64,000 bases of DNA from Streptomyces taklimakanensis (GCF_009709575.1 NZ_WIXO01000001.1:4156001-4220000); one strand, 5' to 3'; positions 7,404 through 16,467 are shown, numbered from the stretch's first letter. The notes: generated by a model not told the origin, from the letters alone. Translations and numbers: made by a program.

Positions 7404-7919
7404 ATGAGTACCGAGTCGTCGGGAGCGCGTGAGCGCATCGGCCACTGGCGGCGGTCGTTCCGCCTGTGGCGCTGGCAGCGCCCCTTCTGGGCGGGACTGC
7501 TGACGCTGCTGGGCGGCGTACCCATCATCTACATCCCGTATGCCAACCCCGGCCTGGAACAGTTGTCCTTCCGACTGGCCACCACCACGGGTTCCGGATC
7601 GCTGATCATCGGCGTGCTGCTGTTCGTGCTGGGACTCACGATGTGGTTCCAGCCGCACTCGCGGGTGTTCGCCGGAGTCGCCGCCATCCTGCTCGGTCTG
7701 GTGTCGATCGTGGTCTCCAACATCGGGGGCTTCCTCGTCGGTTTCCTGCTGACGCTGGTCGGCGGCGGCATGGGCGTCGCCTGGGTGGCCGACAAGGACC
7801 GACCGACCTCGGGGCCCGGGCACGCCGGAGACCCGGACGACGAGATGGACCCGGCCGTTTTCGAACCGGCCCCGGTCGGCGTCGACGACGGACAGGACGG
7901 GGGCCGCCGTGACGCCTGA
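7404..7919 (+). CDS. DUF6114 family integral membrane protein
   Basis: A 171-residue protein with about four transmembrane segments (residues 29-47, 66-83, 89-106 and 108-127) followed by an acidic cytoplasmic or external tail (GDPDDEMDPAVFEP). The N-terminal motif SFRLWRWQRPFWAGLLTLLGGVPIIYIP is diagnostic of DUF6114, which I recall mainly from actinomycetes next to DUF6230. It overlaps the next gene by 11 bases, so translation is likely coupled. It may anchor or export the two secreted partners; this is inference from context only. Confidence 0.85.
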   Translation: MSTESSGARERIGHWRRSFRLWRWQRPFWAGLLTLLGGVPIIYIPYANPGLEQLSFRLATTTGSGSLIIGVLLFVLGLTMWFQPHSRVFAGVAAILLGLVSIVVSNIGGFLVGFLLTLVGGGMGVAWVADKDRPTSGPGHAGDPDDEMDPAVFEPAPVGVDDGQDGGRRDA

Positions 7920-9327
7920 CGAGGCGCGCCGGGAAGGCGGGTACGGAGCCGCGGAGCCGACCCGGCGCGCCAGGAGCGGACCGCGCCACGCGGCGTCGAG
8001 GAAACCGTTGCTGACCCGGCTGCACGTGCCCGCCGGCAAGGCGATCGCCCTGGCCGCCATGCCGTCGGCGGTGCTCATGGGAATGGGACTCACCCCGAGA
8101 CTGGCCACCGCCGAGCCGCTGCCCGAGAACCCCTTCAAGGACGGGCCGTGCGTGACCGCCCCCGACCGGACGGCGGAGGAGGACACCGGGGGATCGGCCG
8201 GCGAGGAGGAGAAGCCCGCCGGCACCGCGAGGCCGGAGACGTCCCCCGCTCCCGCGCCCACCCCGGAGGCCGAGGCTCCGAAGGAGCCCTCGGCCCCCTT
8301 TGGCCCCTCGGACCACTCGGACGGCACCGGGACCGGCGACGTGGACCGAGAACGGACCGCCGCCCCGGAGCCCGACGGCGGGGAGGAGCCCGCGGACGGT
8401 GGAGCGGGGGGCGGCGCGGAGAGCGTCGAGGAGCCCGTGCCGGCCCCGTCCGAGAGCAGGAACCCGCTGGACCCGCTGGGCATCGGCGGCGCCCTCGAGG
8501 ACCTGTTCACCCGGGACGGCGGGGAGAGGACGCGGTCCGGCGGGCGGGAGACCGACGCCGTTCCCGCCGAGCCGAGTTCGCCGACCCCGTCGCCGTCCGC
8601 CTCCGGACGTTCGACGGAGCCGGTGGAGCCGCCGGAGCTGCCGGAGCTGCCGGAGCTGCCGGAGCCGGTGAAGCCGGTGAAGGAGGCCGTGGAGAGGGCC
8701 GGGAAGGAGACCGGGAAGGACCCGCGGGAGACCGCCGGCCCGGCGGACCGGACCCCGCGGGAGACCGCCGGCGACTTCGGGCCCAAGGACGGGGAGGAGG
8801 CCGAGGCCGTCACCCCCGCGCCCGGTGCCGGAGGCAAGGAGCCCTACCCCTGCCCCACCTACGACGCCGAGGCGCTGGCCGAGGCCGAGGAGGAGCGGAC
8901 CGAGGCGCTGCTGCCCGATCGGCCCTGGCGCCTGGAGACCAGTCTGCTCGCCCTGCACGGCCTGGACTACCACGGCATCGTCAAGGTCCGCACCTACGGC
9001 GGCGGGGTCAAGGACGTCCTGAAGTTCACCGCCAGGTCGGTCGACATCCGGGACCTCCACCAGATCGTGGAGGGCCCCGGCGGATCCACCGCGCACGTCG
9101 AGGCCGCTGAGGGCAGCACCTCCACCATCCGCAACGGCACGGTGACCATGTACACCGAGGAGCTCAAGGGCAATCTCTTCGGGGTGATCCCGGTCACCTT
9201 CAGTCCGAAGTCCCCGCCCCCGCTGGATCTTTCCGAGGTGTTCTTCACCGAGGTGTCGGTGACGCAGGCCGGTCAGTTCGGCGGCACCCTGCACATCCCG
9301 GGCATGCACCTGTACAACGAGAACTGA
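7909..9327 (+). CDS. Acidic Pro/Glu-rich exported protein with DUF6230-like C-terminal domain
   Basis: A 472-residue protein with three parts. Residues 1-75 carry a basic N-terminus and a hydrophobic export segment (AIALAAMPSAVLMGMGLTPRLATAEP). Residues 75-310 are low-complexity and rich in Glu, Pro, Gly and Thr, including a PELPELPELPEPVKPVKE repeat, which probably spans the cell wall. Residues 310-472 form a folded beta-rich domain. That domain contains DVLKFTAR, VDIRDLHQI, GSTSTI and FFTEVSVTQAGQFGGTL, which line up in order with segments of the DUF6230 protein at 6684 (see findings). The GTG start overlaps the DUF6114 stop. Function unknown; automatic names such as 'hydrogenase expression protein' have no support here. 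Confidence 0.75.
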   Translation: MTPDEARREGGYGAAEPTRRARSGPRHAASRKPLLTRLHVPAGKAIALAAMPSAVLMGMGLTPRLATAEPLPENPFKDGPCVTAPDRTAEEDTGGSAGEEEKPAGTARPETSPAPAPTPEAEAPKEPSAPFGPSDHSDGTGTGDVDRERTAAPEPDGGEEPADGGAGGGAESVEEPVPAPSESRNPLDPLGIGGALEDLFTRDGGERTRSGGRETDAVPAEPSSPTPSPSASGRSTEPVEPPELPELPELPEPVKPVKEAVERAGKETGKDPRETAGPADRTPRETAGDFGPKDGEEAEAVTPAPGAGGKEPYPCPTYDAEALAEAEEERTEALLPDRPWRLETSLLALHGLDYHGIVKVRTYGGGVKDVLKFTARSVDIRDLHQIVEGPGGSTAHVEAAEGSTSTIRNGTVTMYTEELKGNLFGVIPVTFSPKSPPPLDLSEVFFTEVSVTQAGQFGGTLHIPGMHLYNEN

Positions 9328-9373
9328 CCGGATTCCGGCCACCCGGCGGGTCCGCCGGGCGGTCGGAATCCGG
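9328..9373. terminator. Bidirectional terminator between convergent genes
   Basis: CCGGATTCCG (9328-9337) pairs with CGGAATCCGG (9364-9373), with an inner CCCGGCGG/CCGCCGGG stem. It begins directly after the stop at 9327 and serves both this operon and the convergent pyk gene. Confidence 0.7.
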
Positions 9374-9393
9374 GGCGCCCTCGCGTCAGGGCG

Positions 9394-10821
9394 TCACCGC
9401 TCGTCGTTGCCCAGGTGGTGCACCAGCACCATGTTGGTGGTGCCGGGGACGCCGGGGGGCGAACCGGCCGTCATGATCATGGTGTCGCCGTGGTTGTACC
9501 GCTGGAGCTTGAGCAGCTCGGCGTCGACCAGGTCCACCATCTCGTCGGTGTGGTCCACGTGCGGCACCACGAAGGTCTCCACGCCCCAGCTCAGCGTGAG
9601 TTGGTTGGCGGTCGCCGGCTCGGTGGTGAAGGCCAGGATCGGCTGGGCGGCGCGGTAGCGGGACAGCCGTCGGGCGGTGTCGCCGGACTTGGTGAAGGCG
9701 ATCAGCGCCTTGCCGTTGAGGAAGTCGGCCATCTCGCACGCCGCGCGGGCCACCGAACCGCCCTGGGTGCGCGGCTTCTTGCCGGGCACCAGCGGCTGCA
9801 GGCCGCGCGAGAGCAGCTCCTCCTCGGCGGCCCGGACGATCTTCGACATCGTCTTGACCGTCTCGATCGGGTACTGGCCCACCGAGGACTCCGCCGAGAG
9901 CATCACCGCGTCCGCGCCGTCCAGGATGGCGTTGGCGACGTCGGAGGCCTCGGCGCGGGTCGGCCGGGAGTTGGTGATCATCGACTCCATCATCTGGGTC
10001 GCCACGATCACCGGCTTGGCGTTGCGGCGGCACATCTCGACGAGCCGCTTCTGCACCATCGGCACCTTCTCCAGCGGGTACTCCACCGCCAGGTCGCCAC
10101 GGGCCACCATCACGCCGTCGAACGCGAGGACGACGTCCTCCATGTTCTCGACGGCCTGCGGCTTCTCCACCTTGGCGATCACCGGCACCCGGCGGCCGAC
10201 CTCGTCCATCACCCGGTGGACGTCACGGACGTCGGCGGCGTCGCGGACGAAGGAGAGGGCCACCATGTCGCAGCCCATCTCCAGGGCGAACTTCAGGTCC
10301 TCGACGTCCTTCTCCGACAGCGCCGGGACGTTGACCGCCACACCGGGCAGGTTGATGCCCTTGTGGTCGGAGATCACACCGCCCTCGATGACGATGCAGC
10401 GCACCCGCGGACCGTCGACCTCGACCACCTGGAGGGAGACGTTGCCGTCGTTGATCAGGATCGTCTCGCCCTTGGAGACGTCGGCGGGCAGCCCCTTGTA
10501 GGTGGTGCCGCAGATGGTGCGGTCACCGGGGACGTCCTCGGTGGTGATGGTGAACTCGTCACCGCGGACGAGCTCCACCGGCCCGTCGGCGAAGGTCTCC
10601 AGGCGGATCTTGGGACCCTGGAGGTCGGCGAGGACACCGATGGCACGCCCGGTCTCCTGGGAGGCCTTGCGGAGGCGGTGGTACCGCTCCTCGTGCTCCG
10701 AGTGGCTCCCGTGGCTCATGTTGAAGCGGGCCACGTTCATGCCGGCCTCGATCAGCGTCTTGAGCTGATCGTAGGAGTCCACGGCGGGGCCCAGGGTGCA
10801 GACGATTTTGGAACGGCGCAT
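9394..10821 (-). CDS. pyk: Pyruvate kinase
   Basis: A 475-residue cytoplasmic enzyme converting phosphoenolpyruvate and ADP to pyruvate and ATP, the last step of glycolysis. Visible family marks are RRSKIVCTLGPA at the N-terminus, the substrate loop ARFNMSHGSHSEHEERY, ADLQGPKIRLE, the active-site lysine region VPVIAKVEKPQAVENMEDV, the signature MVARGDLAVEYPLEKVP, and the C-terminal allosteric domain with FTKSGDTARRLSRYRAAQPILAFT. Length is normal. It follows ackA by 54 bases on the same strand, so pta-ackA-pyk may be co-transcribed. The gap contains the 10-bp palindrome GGAACGTTCC (10851-10860). Confidence 0.97.
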   Translation of the reverse strand: MRRSKIVCTLGPAVDSYDQLKTLIEAGMNVARFNMSHGSHSEHEERYHRLRKASQETGRAIGVLADLQGPKIRLETFADGPVELVRGDEFTITTEDVPGDRTICGTTYKGLPADVSKGETILINDGNVSLQVVEVDGPRVRCIVIEGGVISDHKGINLPGVAVNVPALSEKDVEDLKFALEMGCDMVALSFVRDAADVRDVHRVMDEVGRRVPVIAKVEKPQAVENMEDVVLAFDGVMVARGDLAVEYPLEKVPMVQKRLVEMCRRNAKPVIVATQMMESMITNSRPTRAEASDVANAILDGADAVMLSAESSVGQYPIETVKTMSKIVRAAEEELLSRGLQPLVPGKKPRTQGGSVARAACEMADFLNGKALIAFTKSGDTARRLSRYRAAQPILAFTTEPATANQLTLSWGVETFVVPHVDHTDEMVDLVDAELLKLQRYNHGDTMIMTAGSPPGVPGTTNMVLVHHLGNDER

Positions 10822-10875
10822 GGGGAGGATCCTATCTTTTGTTCAACGGCGGAACGTTCCAGGGGGTGAGCTGGC

Positions 10876-12111
10876 TCACTTCCGTCCCATGGTGCCGCCG
10901 GAGACCAGTTCGTACGTCTGTGTCGCGATCTCCAGCTCCTCGTCGGTGGGCACCACGGCCACCGCGACCCGCGACCCGGGCGGCGAGATCAGCCGCGGCC
11001 CGTCGCCGGGCGCTCCGTTCAGCTCCGGGTCCACCGCCATGCCCAGGCCCCGCAGGCCCGCCATGACGGCCTGGCGGACGGGGGCCGCATTCTCCCCGAT
11101 CCCGGCGGTGAAGGCCACCGCGTCCACCCGGCCGAGCACCGCGCAGTAGGCGCCCACGTACTTGCGCAGCCGGTGGACGTAGACGTCGAAGGCCAGCCGT
11201 GCCGACTCCGCGTCCGGGCCGTCGGAGTCCATCCGGCGCAGCACCTCCCGCATGTCGTTGTCGCCGCACAGGCCCAGCAGTCCGCTGCGCCGGTTGAGCA
11301 ACTCGTCGATCTCGTCCACCGACATCCCGGCGACCCGGGACAGGTGGAAGACCACCGCCGGATCGATGTCACCCGAACGGGTGCCCATCACCAGTCCCTC
11401 CAGGGGGGTGAGCCCCATGGAGGTGTCCACGCAGCGTCCGCCCGCCACCGCCGAGGCCGAGGCGCCGTTGCCCAGGTGCAGCACGATCACGTTCGTCTCG
11501 GACGGCTCCCGGCCCAGCAGTTCGGCGGCCCCGCGCGAGACGTACGCGTGCGAGGTGCCGTGGAAGCCGTAGCGGCGCACCCGGTGCTCGTCGGCGACGG
11601 CGGTGTCGATGGCGTACCGGGCGGCGTGCTCGGGCATCGTGGTGTGGAAGGCGGTGTCGAAGACCGCCACCTGCGGCACGTCGGGGGCCAGTGACAGGGC
11701 GGTGCGGATGCCCGCCAGATTGGCCGGGTTGTGCAGCGGCGCGACGGGCACCAGGCGTTCGATCTCGGCCGTCACCGCCTCGTCGATCACGGTCGGCTCG
11801 GTGAACCGCCGTCCGCCGTGCACCACGCGGTGGCCGATGGCGACCAGCTCGGGGGAGTCCAGGCCGAGCCCGTCGCGTTCCAGCTCCTCGGCCAGCGCCT
11901 CCAGGGCCGTGGCGTGGTCGGCCACCGGCTCCTCGCGCTCGCGCCGCGGTCCGCCGGCCGGGTCGTGCCGCAGGTACGAGGTGCGCTCGCCGATCCGCTC
12001 CACCAGCCCCCCCGCCGGGCGGGAGCCGTCGGCCATGTCCAGCAGTCGGTACTTCACCGACGAGGAGCCGGTGTTCAGGACCAGGACGTGGGTTCCTCGG
12101 GTGTTTCTCAC
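10876..12111 (-). CDS. ackA: Acetate kinase
   Basis: A 411-residue cytoplasmic enzyme that reversibly phosphorylates acetate with ATP; with Pta it links acetyl-CoA and acetate. Motifs are LVLNTGSSSVKYRLL at the N-terminus, GHRVVHGG, AVFDTAFH, RYGFHGTSHAYVSR, LHLGNGASASA, MGLTPLEGLVMGTRSGD and FTAGIGENAAPVR, all characteristic of the acetate kinase/Hsp70 fold. I chose the GTG at 12111, which overlaps the pta stop by four bases and gives VRNTRGTHVLVLNTG; the frame stays open far upstream through pta, but that is a shadow. Translational coupling to pta is likely. Confidence 0.96.
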   Translation of the reverse strand: MRNTRGTHVLVLNTGSSSVKYRLLDMADGSRPAGGLVERIGERTSYLRHDPAGGPRREREEPVADHATALEALAEELERDGLGLDSPELVAIGHRVVHGGRRFTEPTVIDEAVTAEIERLVPVAPLHNPANLAGIRTALSLAPDVPQVAVFDTAFHTTMPEHAARYAIDTAVADEHRVRRYGFHGTSHAYVSRGAAELLGREPSETNVIVLHLGNGASASAVAGGRCVDTSMGLTPLEGLVMGTRSGDIDPAVVFHLSRVAGMSVDEIDELLNRRSGLLGLCGDNDMREVLRRMDSDGPDAESARLAFDVYVHRLRKYVGAYCAVLGRVDAVAFTAGIGENAAPVRQAVMAGLRGLGMAVDPELNGAPGDGPRLISPPGSRVAVAVVPTDEELEIATQTYELVSGGTMGRK

Positions 12112-14288
12112 TCCTCCACCGCCTCGTCGCTCTCCTCGGTGCCCTCGGTCCTCCCCGGCCCGCCGCCCGCCGTCCGCCGGCCCTGCTGGGCCTGGATCGC
12201 GGTGATCGCCACGGTGGTGACGATGTCCGGCACCAGGGCGCCGCGCGACAGGTCGTTGACCGGCTTGCGCAACCCCTGCAGGACCGGGCCGACGGCGACG
12301 GCGCCGGCCGAGCGCTGGACGGCCTTGTAGGTGTTGTTGCCGGTGTTCAGGTCGGGGAAGACCAACACGGTGGCCCGACCCGCCACGTCCGAGCCGGGCA
12401 GCTTGGTGGCCGCGACCGTCGGCTCCACCGCCGCGTCGTACTGGATCGGTCCCTCCACCGGCAGCTCGGGCCGGCGCTCGCGCACCAGCTCGGTGGCCCG
12501 CCGCACCTTGTCCACGTCCGCGCCGCTGCCGGAGGTGCCGGTGGAGTAGGACAGCATCGCCACCCGCGGCTCCACCCCGAAGCGGGCCGCGGTGGCGGCC
12601 GACTGGACGGCGATGTCGGCGAGCTGTTCCGCGTCCGGGTCGGGGTTGACCGCGCAGTCCCCGTAGACCAGCACCCTCTCGGCCAGGCACATGAAGAACA
12701 CCGAGGAGACGATCTCCGCGTCCGGTCGGGTGCGGATGATCTCGAAGGCGGGCCGCAGGGTCGCCGCGGTGGAGTGCGCCGCGCCCGAGACCATTCCGTC
12801 GGCCAGTCCCTCCCGCACCATCAGGGTGCCGAAGTACGACACGTCGGCCACCTGGTCGTAGGCCAGCTCGTGGGTGACGCCCTTGTGGGCGCGCAACCCC
12901 GCGTACAGCTCGGCGAAGCGTTCGCGCAGCGGCGAGTCGTACGGGTCGACGGCACGGGCCCAGGCGCCCGTGCCGTCGGGCACCTCCTCGGGCCCCAGCA
13001 ACCCCAGGTCGATGCCCAACTCGGCGGTGCGCCGGCGGATCGCGGCCTCCTCGCCCAGCAGTGTCAGGTCGCACACGCCCCGGCGCAGCAGCACCTCGGC
13101 CGCCCGCAGCACCCGCTCCTCGGTGCCCTCCGGCAGGACGATGTGCCGGCGGTCGGCGCGGGAACGCTCGATCAACTGGTGCTCGAACATCATCGGGGTG
13201 ACCCGGTCGCCGCGGCGGCTCACCGAGAGCCGATCGGCGAGCAGGGCGGTGTCCACGTGTTCCTCGAAGAGGCCGAGGGCGATCTCGGCCTTGCGCGGAT
13301 TGGCCGTGGTCACCCTGCCCTCCAGGGACATCAGCCTTCCGGCGGTGGCGAACGAGTCGCCGGGCACCGCCAGCACCGGGGTGCCCGGCGAGAGGCGGGC
13401 GGCCAGCGCCATGGTCTCCTCGCCGGGCACCCGATCGACGGTGAGCAGTACCCCGGCGATGGGCGGGGAGCCCGCGGAGTGGGCGGCCAGCGCGCCGACG
13501 ACCAGGTCGGCGCGGTCCCCTGGGGTGATGACCAGGCATCCCTCGGTGAGGGCGGGCAGGAAGGTGGGCAGCGTGGCGCCCCCGAAGACGAAGCCGCGCA
13601 CGTCGCGGGAGAGCCCGGCCGGGTCCCCCAGCAGCACCTTCGCGTCCAGCGCCGCGGCGATCTGGGCGACGGTCGGCGCGGACAGGGCGGGCTCCTCGGG
13701 GAGCGCGTACACCGGGACCGGGAGCTGCCCGCGCAGCGCGCCCGCGGCGGCGCCGGCCAGGCCGTCGGAGACCCGGTTGGCGATCATCGCCACGACGTCG
13801 CACCCCAGCGAGGCGTACGCGTGGTGGCCGTTGCGGACCTCGGCGGTCAGCGAGTCCAGGTCCCGTCCGCTGCCGGCCACCACCGGCAGGACCGCGGCAC
13901 CGAACTCGTTGGCCAACCGGGCGTTGAGGGCCAGCTCGGCGGGGAGGCCGGTGTCGGCGAAGTCGGTGCCCAGGACGAGGACGGCCTCGTAGTCGCGGGC
14001 GACGGTACGGAAGCGCTCCAGCAGGCGGGAGACCAGTGCGTCGGTGCCCTTCTCGGCCAGGTGGGCGGCGGCCTCGTCGTAGCCGAGTCCGAAGACCGTA
14101 CCGGTGGGCTGGGACAGGCGGTAGCGGCTGCGCAACAGGTCGTAGATGGGGTCGGGGCCGTCGTGGGCCAGGGGGCGGAAGACGCCGACCCGGCCGGTCC
14201 GCCGGGACAACAGTTCCATGACCCCCAGCTCCACGACCTGGCGGCCGTCCCCGCGGCCGATGCCGGTCACGTACACGCTGCGCGTCAC
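12108..14288 (-). CDS. pta: Phosphate acetyltransferase
   Basis: A 726-residue enzyme of the long Pta class. It converts acetyl-CoA and phosphate to acetyl phosphate. The N-terminal half is the P-loop-like and DRTGG regulatory portion (SVYVTGIGRGDGRQVVELG; TLPTFLPALTEGCLVITPGDRADLV). The C-terminal half (about residue 390 on) is the catalytic PTA_PTB domain with HIVLPEGTEERVLRAAEVLLRRG, GMVSGAAHSTAATLRPAFEII, AMLSYSTGTSGSG and VFPDLNTGNNTYKAVQR. The GTG at 14288 has GGAGAG just upstream. It heads the pta-ackA(-pyk) unit and is divergent from pfkA. Confidence 0.95.
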   Translation of the reverse strand: MTRSVYVTGIGRGDGRQVVELGVMELLSRRTGRVGVFRPLAHDGPDPIYDLLRSRYRLSQPTGTVFGLGYDEAAAHLAEKGTDALVSRLLERFRTVARDYEAVLVLGTDFADTGLPAELALNARLANEFGAAVLPVVAGSGRDLDSLTAEVRNGHHAYASLGCDVVAMIANRVSDGLAGAAAGALRGQLPVPVYALPEEPALSAPTVAQIAAALDAKVLLGDPAGLSRDVRGFVFGGATLPTFLPALTEGCLVITPGDRADLVVGALAAHSAGSPPIAGVLLTVDRVPGEETMALAARLSPGTPVLAVPGDSFATAGRLMSLEGRVTTANPRKAEIALGLFEEHVDTALLADRLSVSRRGDRVTPMMFEHQLIERSRADRRHIVLPEGTEERVLRAAEVLLRRGVCDLTLLGEEAAIRRRTAELGIDLGLLGPEEVPDGTGAWARAVDPYDSPLRERFAELYAGLRAHKGVTHELAYDQVADVSYFGTLMVREGLADGMVSGAAHSTAATLRPAFEIIRTRPDAEIVSSVFFMCLAERVLVYGDCAVNPDPDAEQLADIAVQSAATAARFGVEPRVAMLSYSTGTSGSGADVDKVRRATELVRERRPELPVEGPIQYDAAVEPTVAATKLPGSDVAGRATVLVFPDLNTGNNTYKAVQRSAGAVAVGPVLQGLRKPVNDLSRGALVPDIVTTVAITAIQAQQGRRTAGGGPGRTEGTEESDEAVEE

Positions 14289-14603
14289 GGGCTCTCCCTG
14301 CTCGCTCGCTGCCTCGCCCTGTCCACCGCTCGTTCCGGGCCGTCCGTCCGGGCCTCCTCGGGCCGTGCCCTTCGTCGAGTACCCGAGCACGCCGCCGTGA
14401 AAAGGGGGGAACGCACCGGTGGCCGCACATATCCGGTGGGATGCGGCCTTTGGCTACTCTTGGCTCTGCCGTCACCCCGGCGAGGACGCGTGCCGGTCGT
14501 GTCTCGAACGGTATGTGAGACGGGAGGCGGCCATGTGTTCAGGACGTGAAACAATCGCGGCGGCGCACCCCCGAACCAGCAGCGAGCAGGAGAAGCGATC
14601 CCC
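14289..14603. promoter_or_regulatory. Divergent pta/pfkA promoter region
   Basis: This 315-base stretch without a gene must hold promoters in both directions. TACTCT at 14455-14460, in a locally AT-richer patch, is the best -10 candidate for pfkA, but no good -35 box precedes it. I see no strong operator palindrome. Confidence 0.45.
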
Positions 14604-15629
14604 ATGCGCATCGGAGTCCTCACCGCAGGCGGCGACTGCCCCGGTCTGAACGCCGTGATCCGTTCGGTCGTGCACCGCGCCGTGGTGGACCGGAACGACG
14701 AAGTCATCGGCTTCGAAGACGGGTTCAAGGGCCTGCTCGACGGCCGCTACCGCAGGCTCGACATCGATTCCGTCTCCGGCATCCTGGCCCGCGGCGGAAC
14801 CATCCTGGGCTCGGCCCGCCTGGAGCGCGGCCGGCTGCGCGAGGCGTGCGAGAACTCCGAGGAGCTCCTGGAGCGGCTCGGCCTCGACGCGCTCATCCCG
14901 ATCGGCGGCGAGGGCACGCTGACCGCGGCCCGGATGCTCGCCGACGCCGGTCTGCCGGTGGTCGGCGTGCCCAAGACGATCGACAACGACATCTCCGCCA
15001 CCGACCGCACCTTCGGCTTCGACACGGCCGTCACCGTGGCCACCGAGGCCATCGACCGGCTGAAGACCACCGCCGAGTCCCACCAGCGCGTGATGGTCGT
15101 GGAGGTCATGGGCCGGCATGCCGGCTGGATCGCCCTGGAGGCCGGCATGGCCGGCGGCGCGCACGGCATCTGCGTCCCGGAGCGGCCGTTCCAGGTCGAC
15201 GACCTGTGCAAGATGATCGAGGACCGCTTCGCGCGCGGCAAGAAGTTCGCGGTCGTCTGCGTCGCCGAGGGGGCCCGCCCGGCCGAGGGCTCGATGCCGT
15301 ACGAGAAGGGGCGGATCGACCAGTACGGCCACGAGCGCTTCACCGGCATCGGCAACCGGCTCGCCATCGAGCTGGAGCACCGCCTGGGCAAGGAGGCCCG
15401 CCCGGTCATCCTCGGCCACGTGCAGCGCGGCGGCACCCCCACCGCGTACGACCGGGTGCTGGCCACCCGCTTCGGCTGGCACGCGGTGGAGGCCGCCCAC
15501 CGCGGTGACTTCGGCATGATGACGGCCCTGCGCGGCACCGAGATCGTGATGGCCCCGCTGGCCGACGCGGTGGTGGAGCTGAAGACCGTTCCGCAGGACC
15601 GGATGGACGAGACCGAAGCGGTCTTCTGA
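14604..15629 (+). CDS. pfkA: 6-phosphofructokinase (group III, probably ATP-dependent)
   Basis: A 341-residue cytoplasmic kinase making fructose 1,6-bisphosphate. The N-terminus RIGVLTAGGDCPGLNAVIR and the catalytic segment PKTIDNDISATDRTFGFDTA are intact, as are MGRHAGWIALEAG and the C-terminal HVQRGGTPTAYDRVLATRFG. Residue 104 is Gly (in GGEGT), which in this family goes with ATP rather than pyrophosphate as donor, while residue 124 is Lys, as in the mixed group III enzymes of actinomycetes. The ATG at 14604 follows GGAGAAG. Only the pta side shares its regulatory region. Confidence 0.94.
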   Translation: MRIGVLTAGGDCPGLNAVIRSVVHRAVVDRNDEVIGFEDGFKGLLDGRYRRLDIDSVSGILARGGTILGSARLERGRLREACENSEELLERLGLDALIPIGGEGTLTAARMLADAGLPVVGVPKTIDNDISATDRTFGFDTAVTVATEAIDRLKTTAESHQRVMVVEVMGRHAGWIALEAGMAGGAHGICVPERPFQVDDLCKMIEDRFARGKKFAVVCVAEGARPAEGSMPYEKGRIDQYGHERFTGIGNRLAIELEHRLGKEARPVILGHVQRGGTPTAYDRVLATRFGWHAVEAAHRGDFGMMTALRGTEIVMAPLADAVVELKTVPQDRMDETEAVF

Positions 15630-15663
15630 CGCCCTTCGGCGGCTCCTGCCCCCGGCCCCCCTT

Positions 15664-15692
15664 CCGGCGGCGTCCCCGACGGGCGCCGCCGG
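15664..15692. terminator. Bidirectional terminator between pfkA and response regulator
   Basis: CCGGCGGCG (15664-15672) pairs perfectly with CGCCGCCGG (15684-15692) around an 11-base loop, in the 76-base gap between two convergent genes. Confidence 0.6.
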
Positions 15693-15705
15693 GAGGCGCG
15701 TCCGG

Positions 15706-16467
15706 TCAGCCCTGCCAGCGGTAGTACAGCTCGGGCCGTCCCACCTGCCCGTACTGGGGAGTGCGCTCGGCCTGTCCGGTGCCGACCAGGTACTCCAGGT
15801 AGCGGCGCGCGGTGATCCGGTTGACGCCGACCCGCTCGGCCGCCGCGCTCGCCGTCAGGCCCTCCTCGGGGGCCGTCCGCAGCGTCGAGGTGACCGACTC
15901 CAGGGTGGCCGCGCTCAGCCCCTTGGGCAGCGTGACGCGTCCCGGCGCCCGTAGCGTGGCCAGTGCCCGGTCCACCTCCGCCTGGCTGCCGGCCTCCGCG
16001 CCCGCGGAGGTGGTGGTCATCCGGAACCGGGCGTACCGCTGCAGCCGGTCGCGCAGCGTGGGGAAGGTGAAGGGCTTGAGCACGTGCTGGACGACCCCCA
16101 GCGAGACCCCCTCGCGCACGACGGCCAGATCGCGGGCCGAGGTGACGGCGAAGACGTCCGTGGTGTGACCCGCCGCGCGCAGCGCCCGCACCAGGGACAG
16201 ACCGTGCCCGTCGGGCAGGTAGAGGTCGAGCAGGATCAGATCGACGCCCGACCGCTCCAGGACCCGCCCGGCCTCCGCGCGGGAGTGCGCCACCCCCGCG
16301 ACGGCGAAGCCGGGCACCCGGGAGACGTACAGGGCGTGGGCGTCGGCGGCCACCGGGTCGTCCTCGACGACCAGCACCCTGATGGGGCCCTCGCCGGTTT
16401 CCCCGCCCGTGGTTCCCGCACCGCCCGCGGTTCCCGCACCGCCGGTGCCGTTCCCCGGCCCGGTCAC
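15706..16467 (-). CDS. CitB/DcuR-type response regulator
   Basis: A 253-residue two-component regulator. After a Gly/Thr-rich lead of about 25 residues comes the receiver domain (about 28-150): the acidic pocket VVEDDPVAAD, the phospho-acceptor Asp in DLILLDLYLPDGHG, the Thr/Ser of FAVTSARD and the Lys of HVLKPFTF. The C-terminus has a winged-helix DNA-binding region (EEGLTASAAAERVGVNRITARRYLEYLVGTGQAERTPQYGQVGRPELYYRW), as in the CitB/DpiA/DcuR family. The GTG overlaps the stop of the kinase gene by four bases. With the kinase and the nearby dctA it probably forms a dicarboxylate-sensing circuit. Confidence 0.93.
   Translation of the reverse strand: MTGPGNGTGGAGTAGGAGTTGGETGEGPIRVLVVEDDPVAADAHALYVSRVPGFAVAGVAHSRAEAGRVLERSGVDLILLDLYLPDGHGLSLVRALRAAGHTTDVFAVTSARDLAVVREGVSLGVVQHVLKPFTFPTLRDRLQRYARFRMTTTSAGAEAGSQAEVDRALATLRAPGRVTLPKGLSAATLESVTSTLRTAPEEGLTASAAAERVGVNRITARRYLEYLVGTGQAERTPQYGQVGRPELYYRWQG

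Noticed and set aside
7636..9342. A 568-codon minus-strand open frame opposite the acidic exported protein gene
   Set aside because: It is antisense to a gene coupled to DUF6114, with repetitive composition and no family motif.
10876..14475. A 1199-codon minus-strand open frame covering ackA and the pta region
   Set aside because: Only the ackA portion matches a protein family. The upstream part is an Arg/Gly/Pro-rich shadow of pta in another frame, common in high-GC DNA.
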